The notes under the pieces: generated by a model
Seen by the model: the letters and a program-made list of their open reading frames with translations, nothing else
Told to the model about the DNA's origin: nothing
The model's database searches: none
In this document: one piece after another, positions 23,458 to 34,100 of the stretch
How the letters are laid out: every line of letters begins with the position of its first letter
Position numbering within the stretch: position 1 is the first letter of the stretch
Program-made: the position numbers and the translations under genes
Source: a virus
IMG/VR virus record: IMGVR_UViG_3300045125_000005
Coordinates: 1-43,646 of that record
DNA length: 43,646 bases
Strand: one strand, 5' to 3'

Positions 23458-24056
23458 ATGCCCTACTCTGCTTCCACGTTTCTTGAAGCCGTTAACACAG
23501 TTCTTTCCGCTATCGGAGAGTTGCCCGTCACGACGTATACGTCAACGGGAAACGCCGACGTTGAGGCTGCTGTTGCCATCCTTAATGAAGTATCTAAGGA
23601 AGTTCAGACGGAAGGGTGGCACTTCAACACCGAGAAGGATGTCACCTACACGCCTGTTGCTAGTCAAATCACCCTACCCACAAATGTTTTTGGGTAGAGC
23701 CGAGCATGAAGTCATCTGATCGTTTGACCATGCGTAACGGTAAACTGTATAACCTGTCTTCTCAGACTTATACCTTTACCTCCGATATTGATCTCAATCA
23801 GATCATCATCCTTGATTGGACGGATCTCCCGGAAGTCGCACGCCGCTACATCACCGTTAGGGCTGCGCGTATCTTCACGGATCGCTACCTCCCCAATCAA
23901 GTCACCCATATGTTCACCCTTCAAGATGAGCAACGCGCCCGTGGGCAGTTGGAGCAGCGCGAAGGTGATGAAGCGGATTACACGGTCTTTGACAATAACT
24001 ACTCCCGCCAAATCACTTGGCGTGGGTATGGGCCTTTGGATAGGTTCCCCTACTAA
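23458..24056 (+). CDS. Tail tubular protein A (gp11-like), one-base frameshift
   Basis: Gatekeeper ring below the connector. About 199 aa joined (T7 gp11 196). N-terminal half: MPYSASTFLEAVNTVLSAIG and ILNEVSKEVQTEGWHFNTEK, the family signature. C-terminal half: LDWTDLPEVARRYITVRAAR and RGYGPLDRFPY. The frame breaks at TTTTT (23687-23691); a sixth T gives VFWVEPSMKSSDRLTMRNGK. As printed, the second half lacks its own ribosome site, so I annotate one gene. Its stop overlaps the next start (TAATG). Confidence 0.9.
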
Positions 24057-26703
24057 TGAGTTACCTAATCGCTCAGTACCCCTCTCTTTTGGGCGGGGTA
24101 TCGCAGCAGGCCGAGCATAACCGCCTCCCCGGTCAGGCTCATATCCAAACCAACGCCACCAACTTCCCATCGGAAGGGTTGGGTAAGCGACCGCCTAGCG
24201 AGTTTCTAGGACTCGTCGAAGACAACGGTATTAGCAACTTTCAGACGGTTGTAGATGGCTACAAGCCCCATGTGGCTTTCATCGACTACAGCCCATCTGA
24301 GCGGTTCATCCTGACGCTTAATCGCGGAGCCTCGCCCTCATATGCGATGACGGCGAAGATCAATTCCTACGATGGTAAGGCGTATCCGATCTCGATTACC
24401 GGAGCAGCGTCTAACTACTTGAACGGGGTTGCGGATACCGCTAACTCAATCAAGTCTCTAACGGTTCTCAATACGACTTTCCTGCTCAACACCACCAAGA
24501 CGGTGGCGATGGCTGCAACGACTTCGGCTACGTTGGCTAACAAGTCGATGCTGTTCCTTAAGCAAGGGGCGTACAAGGCTTCTTACACGATCCGCATGGT
24601 CGTAAACAATGGTACGTCCGATGTCACGGTTGTAGCCACCTGTAAGACTTGGGACGGTACTACGGCTGCTGCGGGTGAACTTAGTTCGATTAAGACCAAT
24701 GAGATTCTTGGAAGCGTAGGTGCTTCTAATAGTCTCTTGGGTAAGTTTGCCACCGCTTGCGCTACGGCAGGTATCAATACAGCGGGTGCTAACCGCCTCG
24801 ATATCATCAAGGATTCCGAGCAATCCGTGGCCCTTATTGCGGGTATCGGTAACTACACGATTAGAGAACTAACTTGCACGGATTCGATTGGCGATGTAGG
24901 GCTGATTGGGCTGTTCAAAAGCACCTCTCGGGTCACCAATCTTCCGGTCATTGCCGAGGATCTTTTCAGGATCAAGATCACTTCGGATACAGGGGAGACT
25001 GAGGATGATTACTGGGTGGAGTTCCGTAAGGATTCCACGATCACCACATCCACCTATATGCAGAAGGGTCAATGGTATGAGACCATTGCCCCATCTACGG
25101 CCACCACTATTGACGGGTCTACGATGCCTGTCAAGGTCACTCCTACTCGTAATGTAAATGGTGTGATCCAGTATTTCACTATTGACACAATTACTTGGAA
25201 TACGCGAGCAGCGGGTGATACCACCACTAATCCTAATCCGTCCTTTATCGGACAAACGATTAGCGATATCACCTTCTTCCGTAACCGTTTGATGGTAGCC
25301 TCCGGGTATTCGTTGATTGCTTCTGAAGCCAACTCGTACTACAACTTCTTCAGAACCACCGTTCGCTCGTACCCTGATTCCGATATCGTCGATATCGACG
25401 TTACACACAACAAGGACTTTACTCTTCGGTGGCTTGTGCCGTTTGAAGACTCATTGTTCCTTTTCTCCGATAAAACGATCTTCAGGCTTACGGCTGATCC
25501 GATCTTCTCGATCCAATATGTTTCGGTCAGCCCGACGTTTGAATACAACATCTATCCGTATTGCCGCCCCACCGTTGCCGGAAGGGTGGCTCTATTCGCC
25601 ACAGATAACGGGTCATTCCTCCACGTTAACGAGATGTACCGCACGGGAGACGAGACGTTCGACGTAAACCAAATTACTGCAAACGTTCCTTCGTACATCC
25701 CCAAAGCCCCTACGGTCTTTGCAATCAACACTTCTCTTGAAATGCTCGCGGCTATCAACGGTGGGGACGCTTACGTCTACAAGTACCGTTGGGCCAACAA
25801 CGAGAAGATTCAAGCAAGTTGGGGTAAGTGGACTTCTACCGATTCCACTTGGCAAAGCGGCTACTTCTTCGATAACTACCTTTACTTCGTATCCGCGCAT
25901 GGTGGGGCTACTAACACTAACTACACCAACAACATCGAGCGGATTACCCTAGGTGACGGTTTGATCGAACCGGGGTTCGCCTACAACATCTACCTTGATC
26001 GGCGTGTAAACGCTTCTCAGGTGACCACTTCCTACAACGCAGGGTTGAATCAAACTACGATTTCGATCCCTGCGTACTCGTTCCCCGGAACCGCTTCGGG
26101 TATCAAGGTGGTTGGATACAAGTCCAATACCTTGGGCTGTGAGGAACTTCCTGTAGTCAGCACAAGTCGCATGACTACGGGTTTGACCGCGCCTCCCCGG
26201 CCAACGGTGGTACTTACATCAGCCCTACCCCATCCGGGTCATCGGGCGGTGGTACGACCATCATCGTCACCGGAAACACAAGCGGCTACACTTCCTTCAA
26301 GATCGGCTTTACCTACCAATTCCTTAATCAGTTTGGTGAGGTTCAGATCATGGAAGCGGGTCGGGCGGGTAATGGGGTCAAGCCGATCATGTCCGGTCGG
26401 GTGCAGATCCGTTACGCAAACATCCATGTAAACAACGCCCGTTCGTTTGAAGTTCAACTTCAAGCCACAAATACGGAAACAAGCCCTTTAACGGACTTCG
26501 ATTTCGCGTATCCTTCGGCCATCGATCAAGCCAACGGGGTGGCTACGGGCGGGACTTACACGGGTAACGTGCGTGTAGCCATCTTTAAGCACAACCAAAA
26601 GGCTAGGATTAGCCTTATCAATGAAAGCATCTATCCTGCTTTCTTTACTGGAGTCGAATGGGAACTCTTCCTAAATGTTCGCGGAGGCCGCTACCCGATG
26701 TAG
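24056..26703 (+). CDS. Tail tubular protein B / nozzle (gp12-like), one-base frameshift
   Basis: Forms the tail nozzle. About 882 aa joined (T7 gp12 794). The N-terminus is characteristic: SYLIAQYPSLLGGVSQQAEH, NRLPGQAHIQTNATNFPSEG, and GKRPPSEFL. A later FFRNRLMVASGYSLIASEAN and DIDVTHNKDFTLRWLVPFED are family hallmarks. The frame breaks at CCCC (26195-26198); a fifth C gives TAPPPANGGTYISPTPSGSS and carries through IMEAGRAGNGVKPIMSGRVQ to VRGGRYPM. The Gly/Ser/Thr-rich stretch just after the break (SGSSGGGTTIIVTGNTSGYT) looks like a linker. ATG overlaps the gp11 stop. Confidence 0.91.
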
Positions 26704-27155
26704 TGATTCGTCGGGCCAAGAAGAAGGATCTCATCGGGTTGGGGGATCGCCTCCGACAAGAGGACAAGGATGAGATCCTAGCGGGGTCGGGCCTCAACCC
26801 CCAAATGGCTATTAGCCTTGGTTGGAAGTACTCATTCACTACTTATGTAGTCCTCGTTAACGGTCAGGCTGAGATTGTATTCGGGGCTGTGGAAGGCTCT
26901 ACGCCGAATTCGTGCGTAGTGTGGATGTTGGCTACCAAGTGGCTTGAGTCGGCCCCATATGCCTTCCTGAAGCAATCTAAGCCGTGGCTAACACGGCTGA
27001 TGAAGAATAAAGAAATTGCGTATAATTGGGTCGATGTTCGGAACATGACTCACATCCGATGGCTAGATTGGGTGGGGGCTGATTTCGTACATCTTGAACC
27101 GGAGTATGGGCATCAGAAACTTCCGTTTCTGCTTTTCATACTGAGGAAGAAGTAA
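26658..27155 (+). CDS. Internal virion protein A-like (gp13-like, GNAT-type fold)
   Basis: 165 aa; T7 gp13 is 138 aa. The pattern DVVIRRAKKKDLIGLGDRLR, EILAGSGLNPQMAISLGWKY and VVWMLATKWLESAPYAFLKQ belongs to the gp13/DUF2833 group, which has an acetyltransferase-like fold but acts in virion assembly. The C-terminal WLDWVGADFVHLEPEYGHQK segment is also typical. GGAG lies six bases before ATG 26658, which overlaps the nozzle gene by 46 bases. Catalytic activity is not expected. Its stop overlaps the next ATG (TAATG). Confidence 0.8.
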   Translation: MGTLPKCSRRPLPDVVIRRAKKKDLIGLGDRLRQEDKDEILAGSGLNPQMAISLGWKYSFTTYVVLVNGQAEIVFGAVEGSTPNSCVVWMLATKWLESAPYAFLKQSKPWLTRLMKNKEIAYNWVDVRNMTHIRWLDWVGADFVHLEPEYGHQKLPFLLFILRKK

Positions 27156-27780
27156 TGTGTGAGCCGATTAGCACCACATCAGCGATCCTAGGGGGATTGG
27201 CGTAGCCTCGTCTGTAGCCAATGGCGTTCAAGCCGGGATCAACGCCAAGGCCCAAGATGCCTATGGAAACATGGTTTCCAAGTTGAATGCCGACATGGCT
27301 AAAGAAGCCATGATCTCGGACTACACCGCTCTTGGTAAGCGCATCAGCGAGCAAGAAGAAGCAGCCTATAAGGAGATCGACTCTGCCCATCAGGATGCTC
27401 AACGTTTGATTGGGTTTATGGCTACTTCTGCCGGGGAATCCGGGGTTAGCGGTCAGAGCCTCCAAGGACTGCTCACCACCATCAAACAACAGGAACTTGA
27501 AGTCACGGGTTCCACCATCCGTCAGATGGAGTTTGCCCGTTACGCCGCTGAGAAGGAAGGTCGAGCAGTCGAACTTCAGACTCGCGGTCGCTTGGTCAGC
27601 GGTATGTATGTTCCCGCTCAACGTCCGGGCGTGCTTGGGACGGTTCTTAGCGCAGCCTCGGCAGGAGCGCAAGGATATATGGCGGGAGCGACGTTTGACC
27701 GTCTTGGCTCTAGCGGGTCTCAGTTGATGCCTAAGGGAACTACTAGCGGCTATGGACTTAGTTTCGCACCGGGGAAATAA
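27155..27780 (+). CDS. Internal virion protein B (gp14-like), one-base frameshift
   Basis: Ejectosome component; in T7 gp14 inserts in the outer membrane during DNA ejection. About 208 aa joined (T7 196). MCEPISTTSAILGG at the start is the usual opening, followed after the break by VASSVANGVQAGINAKAQDA, a long helical region (KRISEQEEAAYKEIDSAHQD) and a Gly/Ala-rich C-terminus (LSAASAGAQGYMAGATFDRL). The frame breaks at GGGGG (27191-27195); a sixth G gives LGGIGVASSVANG. TAATG overlap with the preceding gene. Confidence 0.87.
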
Positions 27781-27783
27781 CCT

Positions 27784-30700
27784 ATGGCTCCACGACGCAG
27801 AGTAGCACCTGAATCCACTATCCGAGATCCCGGTCTTCGCCCTCTCTCGACGGCGAATGCGGGGTTCAATGACGTTTCTAACCTTCTTAGGTATCAGAAT
27901 CAATTTAGAAATGTAGTTGACTTCACAGACCTTTCTTCAACGCTGAATCGTTTCGTCGGCTACCTAGCCGATGTAAAGGCTTCTGAGGATCGTCTTTCCA
28001 CGGAAGGGGGTGATCTCGCAGGTGCGGTTGTGGAATCTTCGTTGAAGAATAACTACAAGACCTACAACGAGATGATCAGTTCTTTGACCCCTGAGCAGCA
28101 AACTGCGCTTAGGTCGCTTGGCCCTGTCCAAACCCGTGTGTTTGCGGAGCAGGTTTCTAAGCACGCTATTTCCAATCTTGAAACTAAGTTGGCTGCGGCT
28201 GTCAAGGAAGAATCTGAAAAGCCCCTGATCAATGACAAGGGTGAGATCAATCCCCCTCCGAATATCGTGGGTAGGATTCAGCAGGTCTACAGCGAAACGA
28301 TCCCTGAATACGATCAGATGTACGGGGATGTACCGCTCATCCGTAATGGGATTAGGAACCTTGCGGGGTCTACGCTTTCAGCCTATCAGGCTAAGGCTGC
28401 TTTGACCGAAGGAACTATCCGGGCAAAGCACAATGAAGCCGTCTATTCGGCTAACCTCGCTAAGTTTGCTATTCCTAAAGCCGCATCTATTGAATCCCCT
28501 GAACAGCAAGAAGAATTGATTCAATCTCTTGTTGGCAAGACAATTCTCGATGAGCAGGGGCGAATGGTCGCGGGGCTTGAGGGGAATGTTAAAGGCGCAC
28601 TTACGAACAGAATCGCCACTACCGCTATTGCCCTAGCCAATAACGGCCATATTGATATTGCTAATCAGTATGTGACCGCAGCCTACGAGGCTAATGAAGA
28701 CAAGGGTTACTCTCTTGAAATGACTGAGGGTGAATCGCTTGTAGAGACGCGAGCAATGATTGCTCGTATTAAGGCGCAGCAAGAGGGCAGCAGTAAGTCG
28801 GTCTCCGATGCTGCAAATAAGGACGAGAATGTAAGCACCTTTAATCGAATCCTCGATCAAAAGGTATTCGATAACCCAAACATTTCAGCCAAGCAGTTGA
28901 TGGATGAAATGGAGCAAGCGGCGAACAAGGGAGAGATTCCCGGCATCTCGGGATCTATGGTGCGTTACTACAAAGGTAAAGATCCTTTCTCAATTGTCCA
29001 ACTCTCTGCTCGCATTGAGAAAATTAAAGGTATTAAGTTTGATCCGCAAACCGATGCGGCTCAGATTGCTATCCGGGAAGCAGGTCGAGAGATCAACGAA
29101 CCGTCGATTTCTAAGGCCGAAGCGGAAATCAATAAGCATCCGGATCCCGTGACTAGGGCGGCTCTTCTTGATCAATTGCAGGACGCAAAGCAGAAATTTG
29201 CTGCGATCAAGAATCCCTCACAGCCAAGCCCGTTGGATATATCCACGGGTCTTGTACGCCTTGTTAATCAGGGGCAGTACTCTACTTTCTTCTATCAACT
29301 GCATACAGATAAGCAAAAAATTGTAGATACTGTTAATGCAGAAATTGCAGGAAGACTCTACGCTCAAACTTACATCGGATTCCAAAATCAAATTGGAGTA
29401 ATCAACGCCGATGAGAAACTTTCTGTTGCTGAAAAGAAGCAGAAGATTTTTGAGGCCAAGGCTAAGTACGAAAAAGAATGGTCAGTCATTGATAAGGGTG
29501 TTGAACAGTATCGCCAAGAAGATCGAGATAAAATCATTAAAAGGGGTTTTGAAACTCTTTCTAAATGGGAAAGCAGCCCCAATAAAAATCTAGTCGCAGC
29601 CGAAGTAAATGATTGGTTTGCGGAATATAGAGATAAATACGGTTTCGGTGAAGCAACAAACGCTTTGCAACAAGCGTATCAAGGGCGGCCTCACCTCGCT
29701 ATTTCAATGAGTCCTAGAGAGGCTGATGCAGCACTCACTAAAGCACTTACTGAAAAACTTATGGTAATTCTCGATAAAGATCCAAATGCTCCGGGAGGTA
29801 AATTTGGATTGAGTCTTACCGAAATGCTTGATGAAGTGAAAGATAGCGTTCCTCAAATTGCTGAACTTTTTAAAGAATTTGATTTTTCAACACCTGAAGG
29901 TCGGCAACAATTTATGATGAATCCTGCTTTCTACCGCCATATTAAAGGCGGTGGAGCAACTCTTTCTAATAAAAATGATTTTTCGATGGCTATTGAAAGA
30001 GCCTATGAATCGTTTTACAGTTCCAATCATGGCAGAACTATGCGAGATATCTTGGCTTCAGAAGCCGCTCCTGAAAGCCGCCCTGCCGCTGAAAGCCGTC
30101 CTGCCGCTGAAACACGCCCTGCCGCTGAGTCCCGCCCCGTTGATACCAACAAGGTTCTAAAACAGACTGTAAACGAGCGTCAGGTTTACCGCAACATTCG
30201 GCAGTTGAATGAACTCACCGATGCTGAAAAATCTGAAGACCCATTTGCTAGCCTTAGAACTACTTCAACCTTCCTCGGAGAAGATGCTCTTAAGTTCCCT
30301 CAAACGGCTTTCGATTACAACCTTGATGCTAAGTACCAACCTTTTTCTAACAACTGGAATTTTAGTGGAGATAATTACCCATATCAAGACTTTAATCGCG
30401 ACGTTGTTTTCAAAGCGATTGAGGAATCCGTGGATTTGGGGGTCTACGGTACTCCCGCTAAAATGGATCACGAAGTAAGCGGTGCGCGGGTTGGGCCTCT
30501 TGGAGTTATTGTAAATCTATCTTTTTACAAAGATCAGCCTAAAGAAGCATCCGCTATCGATAGAGCGGTTTTCGGAGAGCGCACGTTTAGTAAGAACTTG
30601 GGCATTCCTCAAGACAATTACCGCACGGCGTTGTATACACGGCATCTGTTTGGCCGTGACGGGGTTTCGTTTAAGCCTCTAGTAGACGCATTTAAGACCG

Positions 30701-31098
30701 CCGTCCCTAACCCCAATACTGATTTCGTTGCGGAAGTCTACTCCTTTGTCGGTGTACCTTCCTCAGCCTTTAAGGACGGATCTTATGATGCTTTTAGATC
30801 AGATCAAAAATCTAAAATGGCTAACACCCATCACGGAACTGATTGGGAAGACTTCAAGGCTATTTGGGACTTGGATGCACCTATTGCCGCCAACGATCCC
30901 CGGATTGGTCGATTTGAAAAACTTTCAGGCATGGAACTGAATGATCGTGAAGTTGAAGGTAAAACCTTCAAAGATCTCGATGTCTTTAAACTTTACGCTC
31001 AAAAGCAGCACGCTTTGCACCGTCGTTTGAACGGTCGCTCGACTCCTAAAGCATTCACCCTCAGCGGATCCCCCACTAGCCGCAAGGCTAATAACTGA
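27784..31098 (+). CDS. Internal virion protein C (gp15-like), 1104 aa
   Basis: Large ejected core protein; with gp14 and gp16 it builds the trans-envelope channel. T7 gp15 is 747 aa, so this one is much longer. It is mostly helical, with many acidic/basic amphipathic segments and no membrane helix. A four-fold proline-rich repeat (ESRPAAESRPAAETRPAAES) at about residues 760-785 (30070-30140) separates a long N-terminal body from a C-terminal domain starting NKVLKQTVNERQVYRNIRQL. The repeat looks like a flexible linker and could vary by slippage. Position between gp14 and gp16 supports the call. The base composition becomes more A/T-rich between about 29300 and 30050. Confidence 0.84.
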   Translation: MAPRRRVAPESTIRDPGLRPLSTANAGFNDVSNLLRYQNQFRNVVDFTDLSSTLNRFVGYLADVKASEDRLSTEGGDLAGAVVESSLKNNYKTYNEMISSLTPEQQTALRSLGPVQTRVFAEQVSKHAISNLETKLAAAVKEESEKPLINDKGEINPPPNIVGRIQQVYSETIPEYDQMYGDVPLIRNGIRNLAGSTLSAYQAKAALTEGTIRAKHNEAVYSANLAKFAIPKAASIESPEQQEELIQSLVGKTILDEQGRMVAGLEGNVKGALTNRIATTAIALANNGHIDIANQYVTAAYEANEDKGYSLEMTEGESLVETRAMIARIKAQQEGSSKSVSDAANKDENVSTFNRILDQKVFDNPNISAKQLMDEMEQAANKGEIPGISGSMVRYYKGKDPFSIVQLSARIEKIKGIKFDPQTDAAQIAIREAGREINEPSISKAEAEINKHPDPVTRAALLDQLQDAKQKFAAIKNPSQPSPLDISTGLVRLVNQGQYSTFFYQLHTDKQKIVDTVNAEIAGRLYAQTYIGFQNQIGVINADEKLSVAEKKQKIFEAKAKYEKEWSVIDKGVEQYRQEDRDKIIKRGFETLSKWESSPNKNLVAAEVNDWFAEYRDKYGFGEATNALQQAYQGRPHLAISMSPREADAALTKALTEKLMVILDKDPNAPGGKFGLSLTEMLDEVKDSVPQIAELFKEFDFSTPEGRQQFMMNPAFYRHIKGGGATLSNKNDFSMAIERAYESFYSSNHGRTMRDILASEAAPESRPAAESRPAAETRPAAESRPVDTNKVLKQTVNERQVYRNIRQLNELTDAEKSEDPFASLRTTSTFLGEDALKFPQTAFDYNLDAKYQPFSNNWNFSGDNYPYQDFNRDVVFKAIEESVDLGVYGTPAKMDHEVSGARVGPLGVIVNLSFYKDQPKEASAIDRAVFGERTFSKNLGIPQDNYRTALYTRHLFGRDGVSFKPLVDAFKTAVPNPNTDFVAEVYSFVGVPSSAFKDGSYDAFRSDQKSKMANTHHGTDWEDFKAIWDLDAPIAANDPRIGRFEKLSGMELNDREVEGKTFKDLDVFKLYAQKQHALHRRLNGRSTPKAFTLSGSPTSRKANN

Positions 31099-31106
31099 GA
31101 GTATCT

Positions 31107-34100
31107 ATGGCATTCACCGATGAAATCGATCCGGTAACTGGCTTGCCTAAGAAGCGGTTCGATCCTTTCAATATGGATCCGAATCCGAAGCCTGTTCAGG
31201 TTACTGACAACCCTGAAGTCGATATGGACTTTTTGGGTCAATCGAATAAGTCCCTGAACTTGGATCCGTCCAAGGTCGATGCGCTTGATCCTCGCTATAT
31301 CGAGCCTCCTGAAGAACCGATTAAGCCTACTGATCAAGAGGATGGCCCCGGTCTTTGGGATAGGTTCACGCTCAACACGGCTGAGGCTCAAGCCTCGCTC
31401 GACCGTTTTGATGAGAAGATTTCTAATTTCGGTAAGAAGGTCGAAAGCCTTACCGGAATTAAGACGCTTTCCGAGTTTGATGGCGATAACAGCATCATGG
31501 GTAAGACGTTCCGTGGAACGCTTTACATGGGCAACGCCATCGGAAACTCTCTTGAACGTGGCGCGTATTCTCTCGCTGCGTTCTTCGGTGCGGATGTCCC
31601 CCGCGATGCTAATGGTTTGATTCGTGGGCAGATGTTTGATGAAGAGGGTTTCGGATTCTACTCCTCTTCGGTGAAATCGGCGCATTCATGGCTGAATCGG
31701 CTACGGTGGCGGGAACCGCTAGCCGCCTCGCCCGTGGCGCACAATGGCTTGGACGCGCTGCTGAAGGTACTCGCGGTCTTCAACTTGTAGGTAAGGCTCT
31801 TCAAACGCCTTCGCGAGTTGAACGCTACGTTTCCGCGATTGATCGGCTTGCTAGGACTAGCAAGTCTGTCGGCTTTGGTACGCGCATGACGGCTAAAGCG
31901 GCTGAATACGCCGTTAAGGAAGCCACGGTTGACTTCTTCTTCCAAGATCCCCGTGCAGGTCGCCTGAGCGATTTGGTAGGCGCGTGGGCAGGTGAGAATG
32001 CCAAGGACAACTACCTGTCTTGGCTCCAATCCGATGAGACGGATACGGATTCCGAGGCACGCTTCAAGAATGCCGTTGAAGGTATGTTGCTTGAAGCCCC
32101 GTTCTCGGTGGTGATGAAGGGACTTGAGACTGGAACCAAGATGGCGGGGTCGGCCCTGCGTGGTGGTTTGGGTCTTACCGAGAACTTCATGGGCGCAGCG
32201 CGTGCTGATCGCACCATTCGCAATCTCACCAATAAACTTTCTCAAATCTCGGATGACCAAGAGCGTGCATCGGTTCTTTCCGCTCTTGAAGCCGCTATTT
32301 CCAACCCCGAAGGCCGCAATGTAAACGCAGTTCGCGCTGCGGTGGCGGGAGATTTGGGTGACGGTCGTTCGCCTTTGCTCTACGGTGCGAATGACTTCGA
32401 TCAAATCCTTCTCAAGAAAACGCGAGGCCGCATCGACTCCCTTAATGATCAGGAGTTAATCGTGTGTTCTTTGACGGTGAAGGCGAAATGCGTGCCGCCA
32501 TCCCGTCCGATGGCATTTTTGTCAATGTCACCAATGAAGTGGAAGTTGTCCCCGATTACTTTGGCGGGGATGGAACTTCGGTATTCGCTTCCTTGGAGGC
32601 TCCTAAGGAAACGACTGCTAGTACTGCCGTTAAGCGCGTGCAGCAACTTGAAGAAGAACTCAAGACTGCTCGCGGCGGTTTCTACCTATCTACTGACCGT
32701 TGGCTGACTAGTTTTGACGAGCAATTGCAGCGCGATCTTAAGGAACTTGAGCAGCAGAATTTGGTTCAGGATCTTCCTGAACTAACGCGCAAGGGTTACG
32801 AATCCCGGATCGCGGCTAATCGCGAAAAGATTGCGATTATCAAGGAGAGTCAAAAGTACCTTGAAACGTTCAAGGACATGAGCGATGTCAAGCACGCCGA
32901 GCATCTTAAGGAGATGCTGCGTGATTGGAATGTCGCCAAGGACATGATGGATGTTAATCAGAAGACTCTTGTTCAGTTGAACAAAGAGATTCGTGAGATT
33001 AAGCGCACCATCAAAGCGATTACGGAAAACATCGAACCGACGACAAATCCACGATCTGCTGAACTTGCTTGGGATTTGATCAAGAACCATTCCGACATGG
33101 TTCAACTTGAAAACAGGTTGGTCAAAGAACTAGAAATGCAGAGCGGTCGGGTGCGCGGATTGAACGAATCGTTTGACCTTGCTGACGGTTCTAGTGGTAA
33201 GTTCCGCAAGAACGATTTTGTCTACGGTCGCCGCACTACTACTCAGGAAGCCCTGTCTACCAACGGCTCCAAATTGGGTTCTTATAAGTATGGTGTTGCT
33301 CGCGGGTTCCAAGACATCACCGCTGCTATCTACACGGCCCTCGATTCGCCGCACAGCAACGGGAAGATTACTTTTGTCAAGGATGCGGTGACTACTGAGA
33401 TCGATATCAATGATCTCATGCGTAACCCCCGCAAGTACCGAGGCATCATCACCGAACAGCAAGTGGATCAAGTCCTTAAGGCTCGTTTTAACGGGCCGCT
33501 TTCGGAAAACATCCTTACTCGCCAAAATCTGTTCTTTGAGCAGATGGAAGAGATTAAGCCTAAGAAGGTTGCCCAAGCCCCGGTTGAAGTCAAGCCTACT
33601 GAGCAGCGTGTTTCCGAAGCGGCTGAGATGGCTGAGACGATTGCGGAAGTTAATCGTCAGGCTGAAAATAGACGGGTTGAGGCGCAGATCAAAACGGCAA
33701 TGGAGACTAGCGAGGCTAGTCGCGTTCTGATCAAGATGAAGCAGAGCAGCGATGCCGCTACTCACCGTGAGCGTATTGTCTCGGCTCTCGGTGGTGATCC
33801 TAACAAGATCGTTCCTATCGGTGCAGGGCGTTCCGCTCGCGTTGGTGATGTCGCTGAAATCCTTGTGGATACGGTTCACCGTAAGTTCCTTGAACCGTTC
33901 CGCATTGAGATGAGCGATGAGGGGATGGACATTGAATTGGGATCGGTCGATTTCGCTGAGAAATTGATCAAGATTTCAACCAAAGCCATCGAAGATGGAT
34001 CGTTTGCTCGTACTTACCTTCACGAATCTTTCCACGCTGTTCTTGGAGTTATGGAGAACTCTCCTAAGTTCAAGAAGATCATGGATGGCGTGCGGTCGAA